The position numbers and the translations under genes are program-made. 64,000 nt of DNA from Mesorhizobium_K sp040049215 (GTDB taxonomy: Bacteria; Pseudomonadota; Alphaproteobacteria; Rhizobiales; Rhizobiaceae). The notes beneath the pieces were generated by a model, which saw nothing but the letters and a program-made list of their open reading frames with translations, was not told where the DNA came from and did not search any database. The DNA is taken from NCBI RefSeq assembly GCF_040049215.1, contig NZ_JBDZDN010000001.1, forward strand, positions 806,001-870,000. The letters run 5' to 3'. Below are positions 17,534-26,744 of this stretch, in pieces. The first letter of the stretch is position 1. Every line of letters starts with the position of its first letter.

Positions 17534-19447
17534 TCATTGCGAAAAGTCGAGCTCGGCGCGCCGGTCACCCGCCCGCGATGTCGGCGAGACGGCGCCGATG
17601 GCATTTTCCCTGACGATCGGGAAATAGAGCCTGACCGCCTCGGTGGCTCCGCTGATCGAGAAGTGGCCGAAATCCGAATAGCGGAAGACGCCGTCCTTCT
17701 TGAACGAGCAGAGCCCACCCTGGCACAGGAAAGACAGGGGATCGATGAAGCTCGCATCGGCGGCGGCGTTCTCCCGCAGTTCCCTGTTGATATCGGGGTC
17801 GACATTGTTGGACCAGGCGGCGGTGCCGACATTGCCGGTGCGGTAGTCCAGCACGTCGATGTTCGCGCCGAACTCGGTCGACTGGCCGATGAGATAGGTG
17901 CGCACGCCCATGGTGCGCAGTTCGTCGAGCGTGGAGCGTATCTCGTGCACGCCGCGCAGCCTGAGCGACGTCCAGCGCGCGCTGAGGATGACCGTCTTGA
18001 CGTTGTAGCGCTTGATCACATCAAGCGCGTTGCGGTTGAACTCCTGGCAATTCGGACGCGCGAAGGAATAGTAGCTGAGGATGGGCGGGCAGCCGGCTGC
18101 GGTATAGTTGATCACATTGAAGGGAATCTCGCCGGCGTTGCGGATGATGCCCGGCACATAGTGCGCCGCGAAGGAATCGCCCCACAGCAGCGCATTCTCG
18201 GCATTGCCGTCGGTGAGGACGCAGTCGCCGTCACCCCAGTCCCGCCATGACTGGTCGGCGGAGAGAAAGCACTTCCGCTCCTTCCATTCCTCATGGCCGG
18301 CAATCGCCTGCTCCTTGAAATCCGGATACCGGAACGCGAAGCCGCCAGACATCGCGCCCGCCACGCCGACCGCCGTCATCGCCACCATCGCCGCGGCGCC
18401 CGCAGCAAAGAGCCGCCGGCGCGGGAAGATATTGCCGCGACGGCGAAACGGCTGCTCGACGAAGCGCCACGATATCCAGGCCAGCGCGAAGCTTGCGGCC
18501 ACGATCAGCGCCGATTCGAACAAGGTCGGGTCGCGCAGCGTGACGTAGCGGAGAAAGACGACGATCGGCCAATGCGCGAGATAGAGCGAGTAGGAAAGCA
18601 GGCCGACCCAGACCATCGGCCTCCACGCCAGGGTTTTGGCGGTCAGCGTGTGGTGCGAGGTTCCCGACCAGATGATCATCGCGGCGCCGACACACGGCGC
18701 CAGCGCGTTGATGCCGGGAAACGGCGTCTCCTCGGTGTAGGTGAGCACCGCATAAAGGATCAGGCACAGCCCGGCGACGCCGATCGCTTCCGCCCAGGAT
18801 TTCCTGGCCGGCGCCGGCGGCGGCGCAAGCACCAGCAGCGCGCCGATCAGCAGTTCCCAGGCGCGCGTCGGCAGCAGGAAGAAATTCGCCGTCGGCGCGG
18901 TCGACGTCGCGACAACGCTCAGGCCGAAGGACAGCAGCGCGGCCGGCAGGAAGACGAGCAGCCATTTTGCCCTGGCGTAGCGATAGGCCAGGTACATCAC
19001 GATCGGCATGAATATGTAGTATTGCTCCTCGACCGCCAGCGACCATGTGTGCAGCAGCGGACGCAGCAGTGCGCTCGGTTCGAAATAGCCCGAAAACTTC
19101 CAGAAATAGATGTTGGAGGAAAACAGCGCCGCCGCCACCACGCTTTTGGAAAAATCCTCGAAGTTGGGCGGCAGGAACAGGAAGGCGGCCACCACCGTCG
19201 TCAGCGCGATCATGAAGAAGAGCGCCGGGAAGATGCGCCGCACGCGGCGTTCGTAGAAATCGACGATCGAGAAGCGGCCTTCCTGCAGATCCGACAGCAG
19301 CCTGAGCGTGATCACGTAGCCGGATATGACGAAGAACACGTCGACGCCGACGAAGCCCCCGTCGAATCCTGCGACGCCGGCGTGGAAAAGTACAACAGGG
19401 AGAACGGCTACGGCCCGCAGGCCATCGACATCGGCGCGATACTTCAT
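17534..19447 (-). CDS. Acyltransferase with C-terminal SGNH domain (OafA type)
   Basis: This 637-residue protein joins an acyltransferase-3 membrane domain (about residues 1-350, starting YRADVDGLRAVAVLP, with GVDVFFVISGYVI and HTWSLAVEEQYY) to a periplasmic SGNH domain. In the SGNH part the nucleophile serine is in LLWGDSFAAH and the Asp-His pair in SDFGHFS. Such fusions acylate surface polysaccharides in the periplasm. An EPS palindrome lies 109 bp upstream. It is the third acyltransferase of the locus and the only one with the SGNH domain. Confidence 0.92.
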   Translation of the reverse strand: MKYRADVDGLRAVAVLPVVLFHAGVAGFDGGFVGVDVFFVISGYVITLRLLSDLQEGRFSIVDFYERRVRRIFPALFFMIALTTVVAAFLFLPPNFEDFSKSVVAAALFSSNIYFWKFSGYFEPSALLRPLLHTWSLAVEEQYYIFMPIVMYLAYRYARAKWLLVFLPAALLSFGLSVVATSTAPTANFFLLPTRAWELLIGALLVLAPPPAPARKSWAEAIGVAGLCLILYAVLTYTEETPFPGINALAPCVGAAMIIWSGTSHHTLTAKTLAWRPMVWVGLLSYSLYLAHWPIVVFLRYVTLRDPTLFESALIVAASFALAWISWRFVEQPFRRRGNIFPRRRLFAAGAAAMVAMTAVGVAGAMSGGFAFRYPDFKEQAIAGHEEWKERKCFLSADQSWRDWGDGDCVLTDGNAENALLWGDSFAAHYVPGIIRNAGEIPFNVINYTAAGCPPILSYYSFARPNCQEFNRNALDVIKRYNVKTVILSARWTSLRLRGVHEIRSTLDELRTMGVRTYLIGQSTEFGANIDVLDYRTGNVGTAAWSNNVDPDINRELRENAAADASFIDPLSFLCQGGLCSFKKDGVFRYSDFGHFSISGATEAVRLYFPIVRENAIGAVSPTSRAGDRRAELDFSQ

Positions 19448-19555
19448 CTTTCCCTTTACATCGGTCAGCCGGCGGCTGCTCGTGTCGGGCCGTCATGTCC
19501 TCTCTCGCGCCCCGATCGAGCGGACAAGACGGCGGCTGATAGTTGCCGTGTTCGA

Positions 19556-19570
19556 TTGTGCATTGCAACA
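19556..19570. promoter_or_regulatory. EPS-cluster palindrome before the SGNH acyltransferase
   Basis: TTGTGCATTGCAACA has the exact core TGCA-T-TGCA and an imperfect outer palindrome. A second partial copy, GGCAATGCA, follows at 19573-19581. It lies 109 bp before the leftward gene starting at 19447. Confidence 0.55.
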
Positions 19571-19593
19571 TCGGCAATGCAACCCAAAAATTG

Positions 19594-20718
19594 TTACCGG
19601 CCGATAAGCGGACTCTGCACGACCGGACCGGGCGCGATCCTTCGTCCGAACGCCATCGTCACGTCACCACCCAGCCACATCAGCTTCATCGGCCTCAGGT
19701 GCCTGAGCCAGGGCTCCGCCTCGGGGTCGCCGGTGAGGCCGAAATAGATTTCGAGCCAGGCCAGCAATCGCACGACGCCGGGATCGAACTTCTCTTGGCG
19801 CGCGCCGGCGCGGCGCTCGAACTCGGCCGGATCCGCCAGTCCCGAAAGCACGCGCCGCACCAGGCGCCGGATGCTCTCCTGCCCGGTCTCGGTCAACGGA
19901 CGGCCGTTCGCCTGCTCGAACGCCGCCATGACGACCAGCGCGCTTGCTGCGAAGGCGGTGTAGCGCAGCGACATCTCGCCGCGCTTCAGCTCGAGCGGCA
20001 GGAAGCCGTCGCCATCGATGTCGCCAATTCCGGCATGGAGCTGCGCGATGCCCCAGTCGTAGCGGCCGCGATCGCCGGCGACCGTACCGGCAACCACCGA
20101 CGCCAGGCCCGCCCAGTACCAATGGTTGTTGCGGAGTTCGGCGGACAGGGGATAGCGGTCGGCGAGTTCGGAGCTGGCCTGGAGATACCAGTTCCTCGCC
20201 CATTCCGGCGCCTGCACGGCCACCTCTCCCGCCTGGAGCTTCAGCAGCGACAATCCGAGCGCGATCGACACCCATTCGCGTTCGTAGTGGCCCTCAGGCC
20301 ATGTCACGTCGCCGAGCAGCGCCCCGTCGCCCAGCCATGCCCGCAGCCAGGCAAGCACGCAATCGGCGGCAGCCTGCCTGGCCTCGCCCTTGAGAAGCAT
20401 CGCGCGGTCCGACAGATCGACGACATCGCCGACATAGGCGTGCAGCCTTTTGGTCAGCGCCTGCCTGCGCGCCACCCGCTCCGGCACCAGTTTTGTGTAG
20501 TCGCCGGAGGCGAATCCCGATTCGATCCGCAGGTCGCGCATCGGCGCAGGCGGCTGCGGACATGTCCTTATCGGCGCGGCCGCGCGGCGCATCTCCATCT
20601 CGAGCGGATAGGGCGAGGCGAACCGCCCGCCGGTCTCCTGCGCAAGGGCCGGCAGGACCGGGATTGCCAGCAGCGCCGCCGCAATCGCCTGTCTCAACCG
20701 TCCCGGCTCGAATCCCAT
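19594..20718 (-). CDS. Alginate-lyase-like secreted polysaccharide lyase
   Basis: This 374-residue protein is probably a periplasmic lyase acting on uronate-containing EPS. A signal peptide ends near LPALAQ (residues 1-25). The alginate-lyase domain covers most of the rest, with NNHWYWAGLA matching the substrate-binding Asn-x-His motif of the family, and DGFLPLELKRGEMSLRYTAF. The chosen ATG at 20718 overlaps the flippase gene by 25 bases; the open frame extends upstream but there it only shadows the flippase. In alginate producers the periplasmic lyase clears misdirected polymer; a like role is plausible. Confidence 0.82.
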   Translation of the reverse strand: MGFEPGRLRQAIAAALLAIPVLPALAQETGGRFASPYPLEMEMRRAAAPIRTCPQPPAPMRDLRIESGFASGDYTKLVPERVARRQALTKRLHAYVGDVVDLSDRAMLLKGEARQAAADCVLAWLRAWLGDGALLGDVTWPEGHYEREWVSIALGLSLLKLQAGEVAVQAPEWARNWYLQASSELADRYPLSAELRNNHWYWAGLASVVAGTVAGDRGRYDWGIAQLHAGIGDIDGDGFLPLELKRGEMSLRYTAFAASALVVMAAFEQANGRPLTETGQESIRRLVRRVLSGLADPAEFERRAGARQEKFDPGVVRLLAWLEIYFGLTGDPEAEPWLRHLRPMKLMWLGGDVTMAFGRRIAPGPVVQSPLIGR

Positions 20719-22004
20719 GGTTCTATCCTGGCTGAACAAATGATCGAGACGAGGGAGACGGCGGCAAAGAAGGCGGCGTAGATCCAGAGCAGCGCGACCG
20801 GCCTGGCGCCGCTGAAGACAACCAGCAGCGCATAGGCCGCGGCGCCGGCGAAGGCGAACTGCGCGACGCGGCGTATCAACGCCGCTGCGTTGAGATAGCT
20901 GAGGAAGAGCGTCGCCGGCTGATAGAAGCCGCTGATCAGCACGATCGTTGCTGCGGCGGGCGCCGCCTGGGGCGGCACGACATTGTTCGGCCCGAGCAGC
21001 AGATCGAAGATCGCCTGCCCGAAGAACAGCACGGCGAGCGCGGGAACGGCGCTCGCCGCGACGCAGAGCACCGTGACCAGCAACAGGCCGCGACGCGCCT
21101 TCGGCATTTCGCCCGCCAGAAGCTGGCGGCTGATGCGAGGCAGGAAAATCTCGGCCAGCGTCCTCGTTCCCGCCATCGCAAGGCGGCAGACCTTCATGAT
21201 GCTGTCGAACATCACCAGCGCCGGGCCGACGCCGAGCAGCGCCGTGACGACGGCATAGGGCGAGTTGAGGACGAGCAGCTCCGACAAAGCGAAGGTCAGC
21301 GACGACCAGAACCGCTTCCAATGGGCCGCGATGCCGCCCGGCGTCGCCGGCCCGGAACCGATCGCCCATATCCGCGACTGCCTGAGCAGACCGGCGAGCA
21401 CCGCCATGAAGGCAACGACGACGACGGTGGTCGCGATACCGAAAGCGAGGAAGCTGCCCGTCGTCCAGAACAGGCCGAGCGCCGCGATGAAAAGCAGCCG
21501 CCGTATGATGGAGATGAAGGCGAACTGCCGGCCGAGGTCGGCCGACCAAACCGTCGATTGCAGATCGAAGGACCAGTAGGCGGTGAACAGGCAGCCGAAC
21601 AGATAGAGCGCGTTGCCGAGATAGCGGACCGGATCGTCAAAGCCGGACGAACCCGGCATCAGGACCGGTATCAGGAAGGACAGGACGGTGAGCAGCAGCG
21701 CCTGCGCGCCGAGGAAGCGAAAGATCTCGCCGCCGGCCTGCCCGCCGATGCCGAGCGCGCCGGGACGCAGGGCGGTATAGTTTGCGCGGCCGATCGCCTG
21801 GTCGAGCGGCTGCACGTAGAAACCGACCGCGGTCAGGAAGACGATCTCGGCGTAGCGGGCCTGATCGAGCCCGCGCGCAAGCACGAGCATCTGGATCAGC
21901 GTGAAGGCAAGGTTGAGCACCGTATGGACGACATGAAGCGCGCCGAACCCGGTGGCCAGTCCGACGATCCGCTCCCTGCGGCTTCTCACTGCGATTTCGC
22001 TCAA
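20694..22004 (-). CDS. Second flippase-like membrane protein (MOP superfamily)
   Basis: This 436-residue protein with about twelve hydrophobic segments resembles Wzx-type oligosaccharide flippases. It is only distantly similar to the product of 9905-11167, so the two could serve different lipid-linked intermediates. It lies in the leftward operon export lipoprotein - glycosyltransferase - flippase - lyase, which starts at 24520. There are 65 bases between it and the glycosyltransferase. Confidence 0.82.
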   Translation of the reverse strand: MSEIAVRSRRERIVGLATGFGALHVVHTVLNLAFTLIQMLVLARGLDQARYAEIVFLTAVGFYVQPLDQAIGRANYTALRPGALGIGGQAGGEIFRFLGAQALLLTVLSFLIPVLMPGSSGFDDPVRYLGNALYLFGCLFTAYWSFDLQSTVWSADLGRQFAFISIIRRLLFIAALGLFWTTGSFLAFGIATTVVVVAFMAVLAGLLRQSRIWAIGSGPATPGGIAAHWKRFWSSLTFALSELLVLNSPYAVVTALLGVGPALVMFDSIMKVCRLAMAGTRTLAEIFLPRISRQLLAGEMPKARRGLLLVTVLCVAASAVPALAVLFFGQAIFDLLLGPNNVVPPQAAPAAATIVLISGFYQPATLFLSYLNAAALIRRVAQFAFAGAAAYALLVVFSGARPVALLWIYAAFFAAVSLVSIICSARIEPWDSSRDG

Positions 22005-22069
22005 GTGGGTATCACCGCGAAGGCCTCGCGTCCGCCGTAACAGTCAGCCTCCCTGACCTCCCCATTCGC

Positions 22070-23209
22070 TCACTTGCGCGTCGACGACGCGACCGTCCAT
22101 GTCTGGAAGCGCTCGCCGCGCAGCGATTTGTAGACGCCAATCGCGGTGGCCCACATCGCCACCATGATCTCCCAGATGCTGGTCACGACGGGCAGGTTGA
22201 AGCGGTCCGCCGCGAAGGCCGCCGCCGCGAGCAGCAGCAGGTATATGATTGACGGCAACGCCCCGAAAGCGACGAGCACGATCGCGACCGACACCGCCGC
22301 GCCGGCCGCCAGGAAATAGCCGGCCAGCCAGCGCAGATATTTGTGCGACAGGTATTTGTAGACCGACAGGCGATCGAGTTTCGCGATCTTCGGCCACAGA
22401 AGCCGGTGGCAGTTGAAGGCGCGGCAGGCGATGCGCACTTTGCGGCGGAATTCGTCCTGGCGAACGCTGGCTGCGCGCTCGTAGGCGAGGAAATCCGAAC
22501 CCCGCACGAGCCGGTAGCCGGCGCACAGGATGGACATTGAGGTGAAGAAATCGTCGATGATGTCGGCGGGCGTCGGCCTGTGCAATTCGCGCCGGATGGC
22601 GAAGAGCGAACCGTCGGCGCCCATCACGGAGCCGGTGTCGCTCTCGAGCTGCTTCACCCATTCCTCGTGTTTCCAGTAGAGCGCGCCGACCTTCGCCGTC
22701 TGGCTTTCGCCCGCGTTCTCGTAGAGCAGGTGCCCGGTGACGCAACCGACCTGCCTGTCGCGGAAATAGCGGGGCAGATTGCGCACCGCCACCGGATCGA
22801 TCATCACATTGGCGTCGGTGTAGATGACGATCTCGGCGTTGGTCATCGAGAGCAGCCGGTTCATGCCGGCGCTCTTGCCGCTGCGTCCCTCCGCCAGCGA
22901 CAGCGTGAACTCGCCGGCGACGGACTGGAGCACTTCGTTGGTGCCGTCCGACGACGCGTCGCTGTGGATCAACAGCTGGCAGTCGCCGAGCGAGTCGCGC
23001 ACGGCGCGCATGTTATCGATCTTCTGATCGATCACCTTGCGCTCATTGTAGACGCAGCACACCACGGCGAAGCTTTGCGGCGGCGGCACGGTCGGGTTCA
23101 GGGGTTTCGCCCGCAAGCGCCGCACCACCATCAGCGATAGCGGATAGGTGACATAGGGATGCAACACGAGCAGGACGCAGGCCAGGAACACCGCGATCAG
23201 GAAGGTCAT
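22070..23209 (-). CDS. Family-2 glycosyltransferase, paralogue of the left-edge gene
   Basis: This 379-residue membrane glycosyltransferase has an N-terminal membrane segment, CCVYNERKVIDQK, IYTDANVMIDP, GADGSLFAIRREL, DDFFTSMSILC, RRKVRIACRAFNCHRL and C-terminal hydrophobic segments. The same motifs occur in the same order in the gene at 1-1016, so they are paralogues that probably add two sugars of the repeat. The ATG at 23209 has GGGAGG nine bases upstream; the longer frame to 23263 lacks support and the paralogue begins at the matching residue. Confidence 0.9.
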   Translation of the reverse strand: MTFLIAVFLACVLLVLHPYVTYPLSLMVVRRLRAKPLNPTVPPPQSFAVVCCVYNERKVIDQKIDNMRAVRDSLGDCQLLIHSDASSDGTNEVLQSVAGEFTLSLAEGRSGKSAGMNRLLSMTNAEIVIYTDANVMIDPVAVRNLPRYFRDRQVGCVTGHLLYENAGESQTAKVGALYWKHEEWVKQLESDTGSVMGADGSLFAIRRELHRPTPADIIDDFFTSMSILCAGYRLVRGSDFLAYERAASVRQDEFRRKVRIACRAFNCHRLLWPKIAKLDRLSVYKYLSHKYLRWLAGYFLAAGAAVSVAIVLVAFGALPSIIYLLLLAAAAFAADRFNLPVVTSIWEIMVAMWATAIGVYKSLRGERFQTWTVASSTRK

Positions 23210-23368
23210 GGTCTCGCCTCCCCCCTTCTCGCATAATCCATGCTCGGGACGGCGATTGCCCACGAGCTTCCCGCATTCCGTACAGATGCGGCCGCCGCTC
23301 CCGTGACAGGCATTTGCGCATTCATTCCCTTGGCTACCTCTCTTTCAAGCTCCCTGCTGCCCGGGTTC

Positions 23369-24520
23369 CTAGTTCGTGGCGACGCGGCCTGCCGCTGCCG
23401 CCGAGGTCGTCGCTCCGACGACATCGATGAACTTCATGAACTTCACGATTGCCGCATTGCCGATGTAGATCACGTCCTTGTTGTGAATGGGGAACGACGA
23501 AGCCAGGAAGAATCCGCCGGGATCGCGAAGGTTGAACTGATAAATGACAGGAATGTGGTCGCCCTCGAATTTCTCGACCGGGACGCCGAGCTTGGCGGCG
23601 GTTTTGCGATCCTCGATGCGGTAGACCATGACCGCGCCGGGATTGGCGCGGTTGTCCAGCAGGCCGCCTGCCTTGCCGAGCGCATCGGACAGGTTGATCG
23701 TTTCGTCGGCGAAATCGAAGCGGCCATTTTCGCCGGACGCGCCGAAGGCGGTGAAGGCGTGCGGCTCGCGATAGACGTAAACCGTGTCGTTCGGCAGCAC
23801 GTAGATATTGTTCGAAGGTTCGCGGACGAGCTTCTGGAAATAGATCGTCGCCTTTTTCGAGCCGCGCTGCAGCGTGACATAGGTTTCGTAGCCCGGCTGC
23901 TTGGGTCCGCCGGCTTTGGCGATCACGTCCAGGATGCGCTCGCCGTCCGCATTGACCGAGAATTTTGATGGCGCGTTGACATCGCCGAGCACGCTGACTT
24001 CCGACGAGGTCTGCGACTTCACGGCCACAACCGCCTGCGGTTCGATCGCGCGGCTCGCCAGCCGCTGCTCTATGACCCTCTGGACGGCCGCCGGCTCCTC
24101 GCCCGCCGCATGAATCGACCCGGCATAGGGGACCGATATGTTGCCGGCGCTGTCGACCTTCTGATCGGGAAGATTGACGAAATTGCCCGCGCTGTTGGTG
24201 GATTCGAGCGGGATGAAAAGGCCGCCGGGGCTCGCTTCGAATATGGTGACGGTCACCGTGTCGCCGACGCCCATGCGAATGCGGGCGGGGCCTGGACCGC
24301 GAAAATTCCCGAAGCCGGAACTCGGCTGCGATCTCTCCACAACCCTGACGACTTCGGGAGTCACGTTGACGACGGCGTGGGGGGCGCTGGCAGGCGCGTT
24401 CACGGCGGCGTAGCTGCTGGCCCCGACTTCAGGCCCGGCGGAAGGAAGTGCCGTGCACCCCGAGACGCCAAGGGCGCAAAGGAACAGAACCGATACGAGG
24501 GTCGGAGTCGACTGATACAA
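23369..24520 (-). CDS. Outer-membrane polysaccharide export lipoprotein (OPX, Wza/PssN-like)
   Basis: This 383-residue lipoprotein probably forms or gates the outer-membrane channel for EPS. The lipobox LGVSGC puts the lipidated cysteine at residue 22. The polysaccharide-export domain begins near RIRMGVGDTVTVTIFE, followed by SLBB-like segments (VSVLGDVNAPSKF; ILDVIAKAGG; NDTVYVYREP). It leads a four-gene operon, with an EPS palindrome 31 bp upstream. No Wzc/ExoP-like co-polymerase, the usual partner, is in the window. Confidence 0.92.
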   Translation of the reverse strand: MYQSTPTLVSVLFLCALGVSGCTALPSAGPEVGASSYAAVNAPASAPHAVVNVTPEVVRVVERSQPSSGFGNFRGPGPARIRMGVGDTVTVTIFEASPGGLFIPLESTNSAGNFVNLPDQKVDSAGNISVPYAGSIHAAGEEPAAVQRVIEQRLASRAIEPQAVVAVKSQTSSEVSVLGDVNAPSKFSVNADGERILDVIAKAGGPKQPGYETYVTLQRGSKKATIYFQKLVREPSNNIYVLPNDTVYVYREPHAFTAFGASGENGRFDFADETINLSDALGKAGGLLDNRANPGAVMVYRIEDRKTAAKLGVPVEKFEGDHIPVIYQFNLRDPGGFFLASSFPIHNKDVIYIGNAAIVKFMKFIDVVGATTSAAAAGRVATN

Positions 24521-24550
24521 ACTGCCTCACTTTAGCCCCCCGCAAAGCCT

Positions 24551-24569
24551 ATATGTGCACCGCACAAAT
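24551..24569. promoter_or_regulatory. EPS-cluster palindrome before the export-lipoprotein operon
   Basis: ATATGTGCACCGCACAAAT is a 19-bp imperfect palindrome (two mismatched pairs) with the core TGCA-C-CGCA. It lies 31 bp before the start at 24520, a position that would overlap the promoter or leader. Confidence 0.5.
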
Positions 24570-24876
24570 GCGAGTCCTGAAATTTGTTCAAATGTCCCGA
24601 ATGACCGATTCGACAAGCGGTGTTGCCGATCGATCACACAGAAATAATAGCTCCACAATAAGATTGCGTCCCTTAGAAGGCGCGAAGGAACGAAGCCTAA
24701 ACGAGTAAAGCTGGGATACAAATCAAAATCGTTTTCCGTTAATAATATAATTTGACGATTACAATTGACGTGCGCGCCTGCTGCTCGGGAGCCCTGAATC
24801 GGCAGTTCTGACAACGGCCGACGGAGCTCACTTCCGCTCTTTACGGATAGACGACATTCTGTAACTGTTGTTTAGG

Positions 24877-24887
24877 TTGCACTGCAG
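24877..24887. promoter_or_regulatory. EPS-cluster palindrome before prsDE
   Basis: TTGCACTGCAG has the exact core TGCA-C-TGCA. It lies about 97 bp before prsD, linking the secretion genes to the EPS genes. Confidence 0.55.
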
Positions 24888-24983
24888 CATCGATAGACCG
24901 TCACGTCGGCCGGCGAGGCGGAACAGGCGGCGCCCCCTTTTTTCCAGGATGCGCAGCGTCACCGACCGGCCGGAAGGACCTGC

Positions 24984-26744
24984 ATGAAGCTCGGCTCGAG
25001 ACGTTCCCTCCTATCAGGCCGATTGGAATCAGCGTCCTCGAACGGGGTCGGGCGGGCCATGGCGGCGCTTCGTCGCGGGTTCGCCGGGCTCGTGGGCCTG
25101 TCCGCGGTCTTCAACCTGTTCATGCTGACGGGCTCGCTCTTCATGCTGCAGGTTTACGACAGGGTGCTGACCAGCCGCAGCGTGCCCACGCTGGTCGCGC
25201 TTCTCATACTCGTGACCGGCATCTACGCCTGTCTCGCCGCTCTCGAAATCGTCAGACTGCGTGCATCCACACGCATCGCCGACTGGTTCGGCGACGAGAT
25301 CGGGGCGGCGGTCGCCCGGCTGGCCATCGGCCGGCCTTCCCATGGTTCGAGTGCCCATGGCTCAGGTACCGGCCGCCAGGAACAGCGCTCCAATCCGATG
25401 CAGGACTTCGACCGCCTGCGCGCTTTCATCGGTTCGCCAGCCGCGATCGCGCTCTGCGACCTGCCTTGGCTGCCGCTCTATCTCGCCGTCGCATTCGCCT
25501 TTCACGCATATCTCGGCATGCTCGCGCTGGCGGGCGTCGCCGTGCTCCTGGGGCTCGCCGCCGTCGGCGACCGCCTAGCGCAGGAGCCTGTCCGTCTCGC
25601 CAACGCCGCAACCGCGCAGAGGGCGCGTCTGATCGACACCGCCGCGCGCGCTTCGGAGACGATCGCCGGCCTCGGCATGCGTGGCGCCTACATCAGCAAA
25701 TATGCCGCGGTGGATGGCGAATTGCGGGATGCGGGCCGCCACGCATCCGACCGCATGGCGCTGTTCATCGGCGCGTCGCGTGGGATCAGGCTGTTCCTGC
25801 AATCGGCATCGCTGGCGCTCGGCGCGTATCTGGCGCTGCGCAACGAGATCACCGCCGGAATGATCATCGCCGTCTCGATCGTCACCTCGCGAGCGCTTGC
25901 GCCCGTCGAGCAGGCCATCGGCCATTGGCGCGCCTTCGTCGCGGCGCGCCAGAGTTGGACGCGGCTTCGCGAGCAGGTCGCCGATCCGGACGAGCCGCGA
26001 ACCAGGCTGCCGCGGCCCGAATCCTCGCTGGAGGTGGCCGGCCTGTCGGTTGCCGCGCCGCTGTCCGACCGCATCCTGCTCGGCGGCATCAATTTCTCCC
26101 TGGCCGCGGGCTCGTCGCTCGGGGTGATCGGGCCGAGCGGCGCCGGAAAATCGACGCTCGCCCGTGCCCTCGTCGGCGTCCTGCCGCCGCTCGAAGGCAG
26201 CATCAGGCTCGATGGAGCCGATCTGTCGCAGTGGCAGGCCGACCAGCTTGGCCGATATGTCGGCTACCTGCCGCAGGATATCGAACTCTTCGACGGCACG
26301 GTCGCCGAGAATATCGCCCGGCTCGACCTGCGTCCCGATTCCGAAGCCGTGCTGGCGGCGGCGCGCCGGGCTGGCGCCCACGCCCTGATAGCGAGCCTCC
26401 CGGAGGGATACGACACGGTGATCGGACAGGGCGGGATGACCCTTTCGACCGGCCAGCGGCAGCGAATCGGCCTTGCCCGGGCGCTGTTCGGGTCGCCCTT
26501 TCTGATCGTGCTCGACGAGCCCACCTCCAACCTCGACGCCGAAGGCGACGAGGCGCTGCGCAAGGCAGTCAAGGCGGCAAGGCTCGCACACGCGATCGTC
26601 ATCGTCATCACCCACCGGCCAAGCGCCATAGCCGCCTGCGATCAGGTTCTGGTGCTATCCAACGGCAAGCAGGCGGCTTTCGGCCCGCGCGAGGCCATAC
26701 TGCGCGAAAACGGCCAGCGGCCGGTCAGGGTAGCATCGCCATGA
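24984..26744 (+). CDS. prsD: Type I secretion ABC transporter, PrsD-like
   Basis: This 586-residue inner-membrane ABC protein probably drives type I secretion of RTX proteins. The N-terminal half is an ABC membrane domain with about five to six hydrophobic segments; the C-terminal nucleotide-binding domain has Walker A GPSGAGKS (about 383-390), signature LSTGQRQRIGLARAL (about 485) and Walker B FLIVLDEPTSN (about 507). It has no peptidase domain, which fits the HlyB/PrtD group that exports proteins with C-terminal signals. It overlaps prsE as ATGA. The RTX-GH16 protein at 1604 is the obvious cargo. Confidence 0.93.
   Translation: MKLGSRRSLLSGRLESASSNGVGRAMAALRRGFAGLVGLSAVFNLFMLTGSLFMLQVYDRVLTSRSVPTLVALLILVTGIYACLAALEIVRLRASTRIADWFGDEIGAAVARLAIGRPSHGSSAHGSGTGRQEQRSNPMQDFDRLRAFIGSPAAIALCDLPWLPLYLAVAFAFHAYLGMLALAGVAVLLGLAAVGDRLAQEPVRLANAATAQRARLIDTAARASETIAGLGMRGAYISKYAAVDGELRDAGRHASDRMALFIGASRGIRLFLQSASLALGAYLALRNEITAGMIIAVSIVTSRALAPVEQAIGHWRAFVAARQSWTRLREQVADPDEPRTRLPRPESSLEVAGLSVAAPLSDRILLGGINFSLAAGSSLGVIGPSGAGKSTLARALVGVLPPLEGSIRLDGADLSQWQADQLGRYVGYLPQDIELFDGTVAENIARLDLRPDSEAVLAAARRAGAHALIASLPEGYDTVIGQGGMTLSTGQRQRIGLARALFGSPFLIVLDEPTSNLDAEGDEALRKAVKAARLAHAIVIVITHRPSAIAACDQVLVLSNGKQAAFGPREAILRENGQRPVRVASP

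Larger units (their letters stand above)
24521..24983. other. Intergenic region between divergent export and secretion operons
   Basis: This 463-base region is partly AT-rich (about 24640-24780) and has no convincing gene. It holds an EPS palindrome near each end, at 24551-24569 and 24877-24887, one for each divergent operon. Confidence 0.6.

Noticed and set aside
18293..19747. 484-codon open frame on the plus strand
   Set aside because: It is antisense to the SGNH acyltransferase, whose domains and catalytic motifs are clear.
24640..24780. AT-rich stretch, considered as horizontally acquired DNA or a small RNA gene
   Set aside because: It is short, lies between divergent promoters and shows no RNA fold or gene; AT-rich promoter DNA is enough to explain it.
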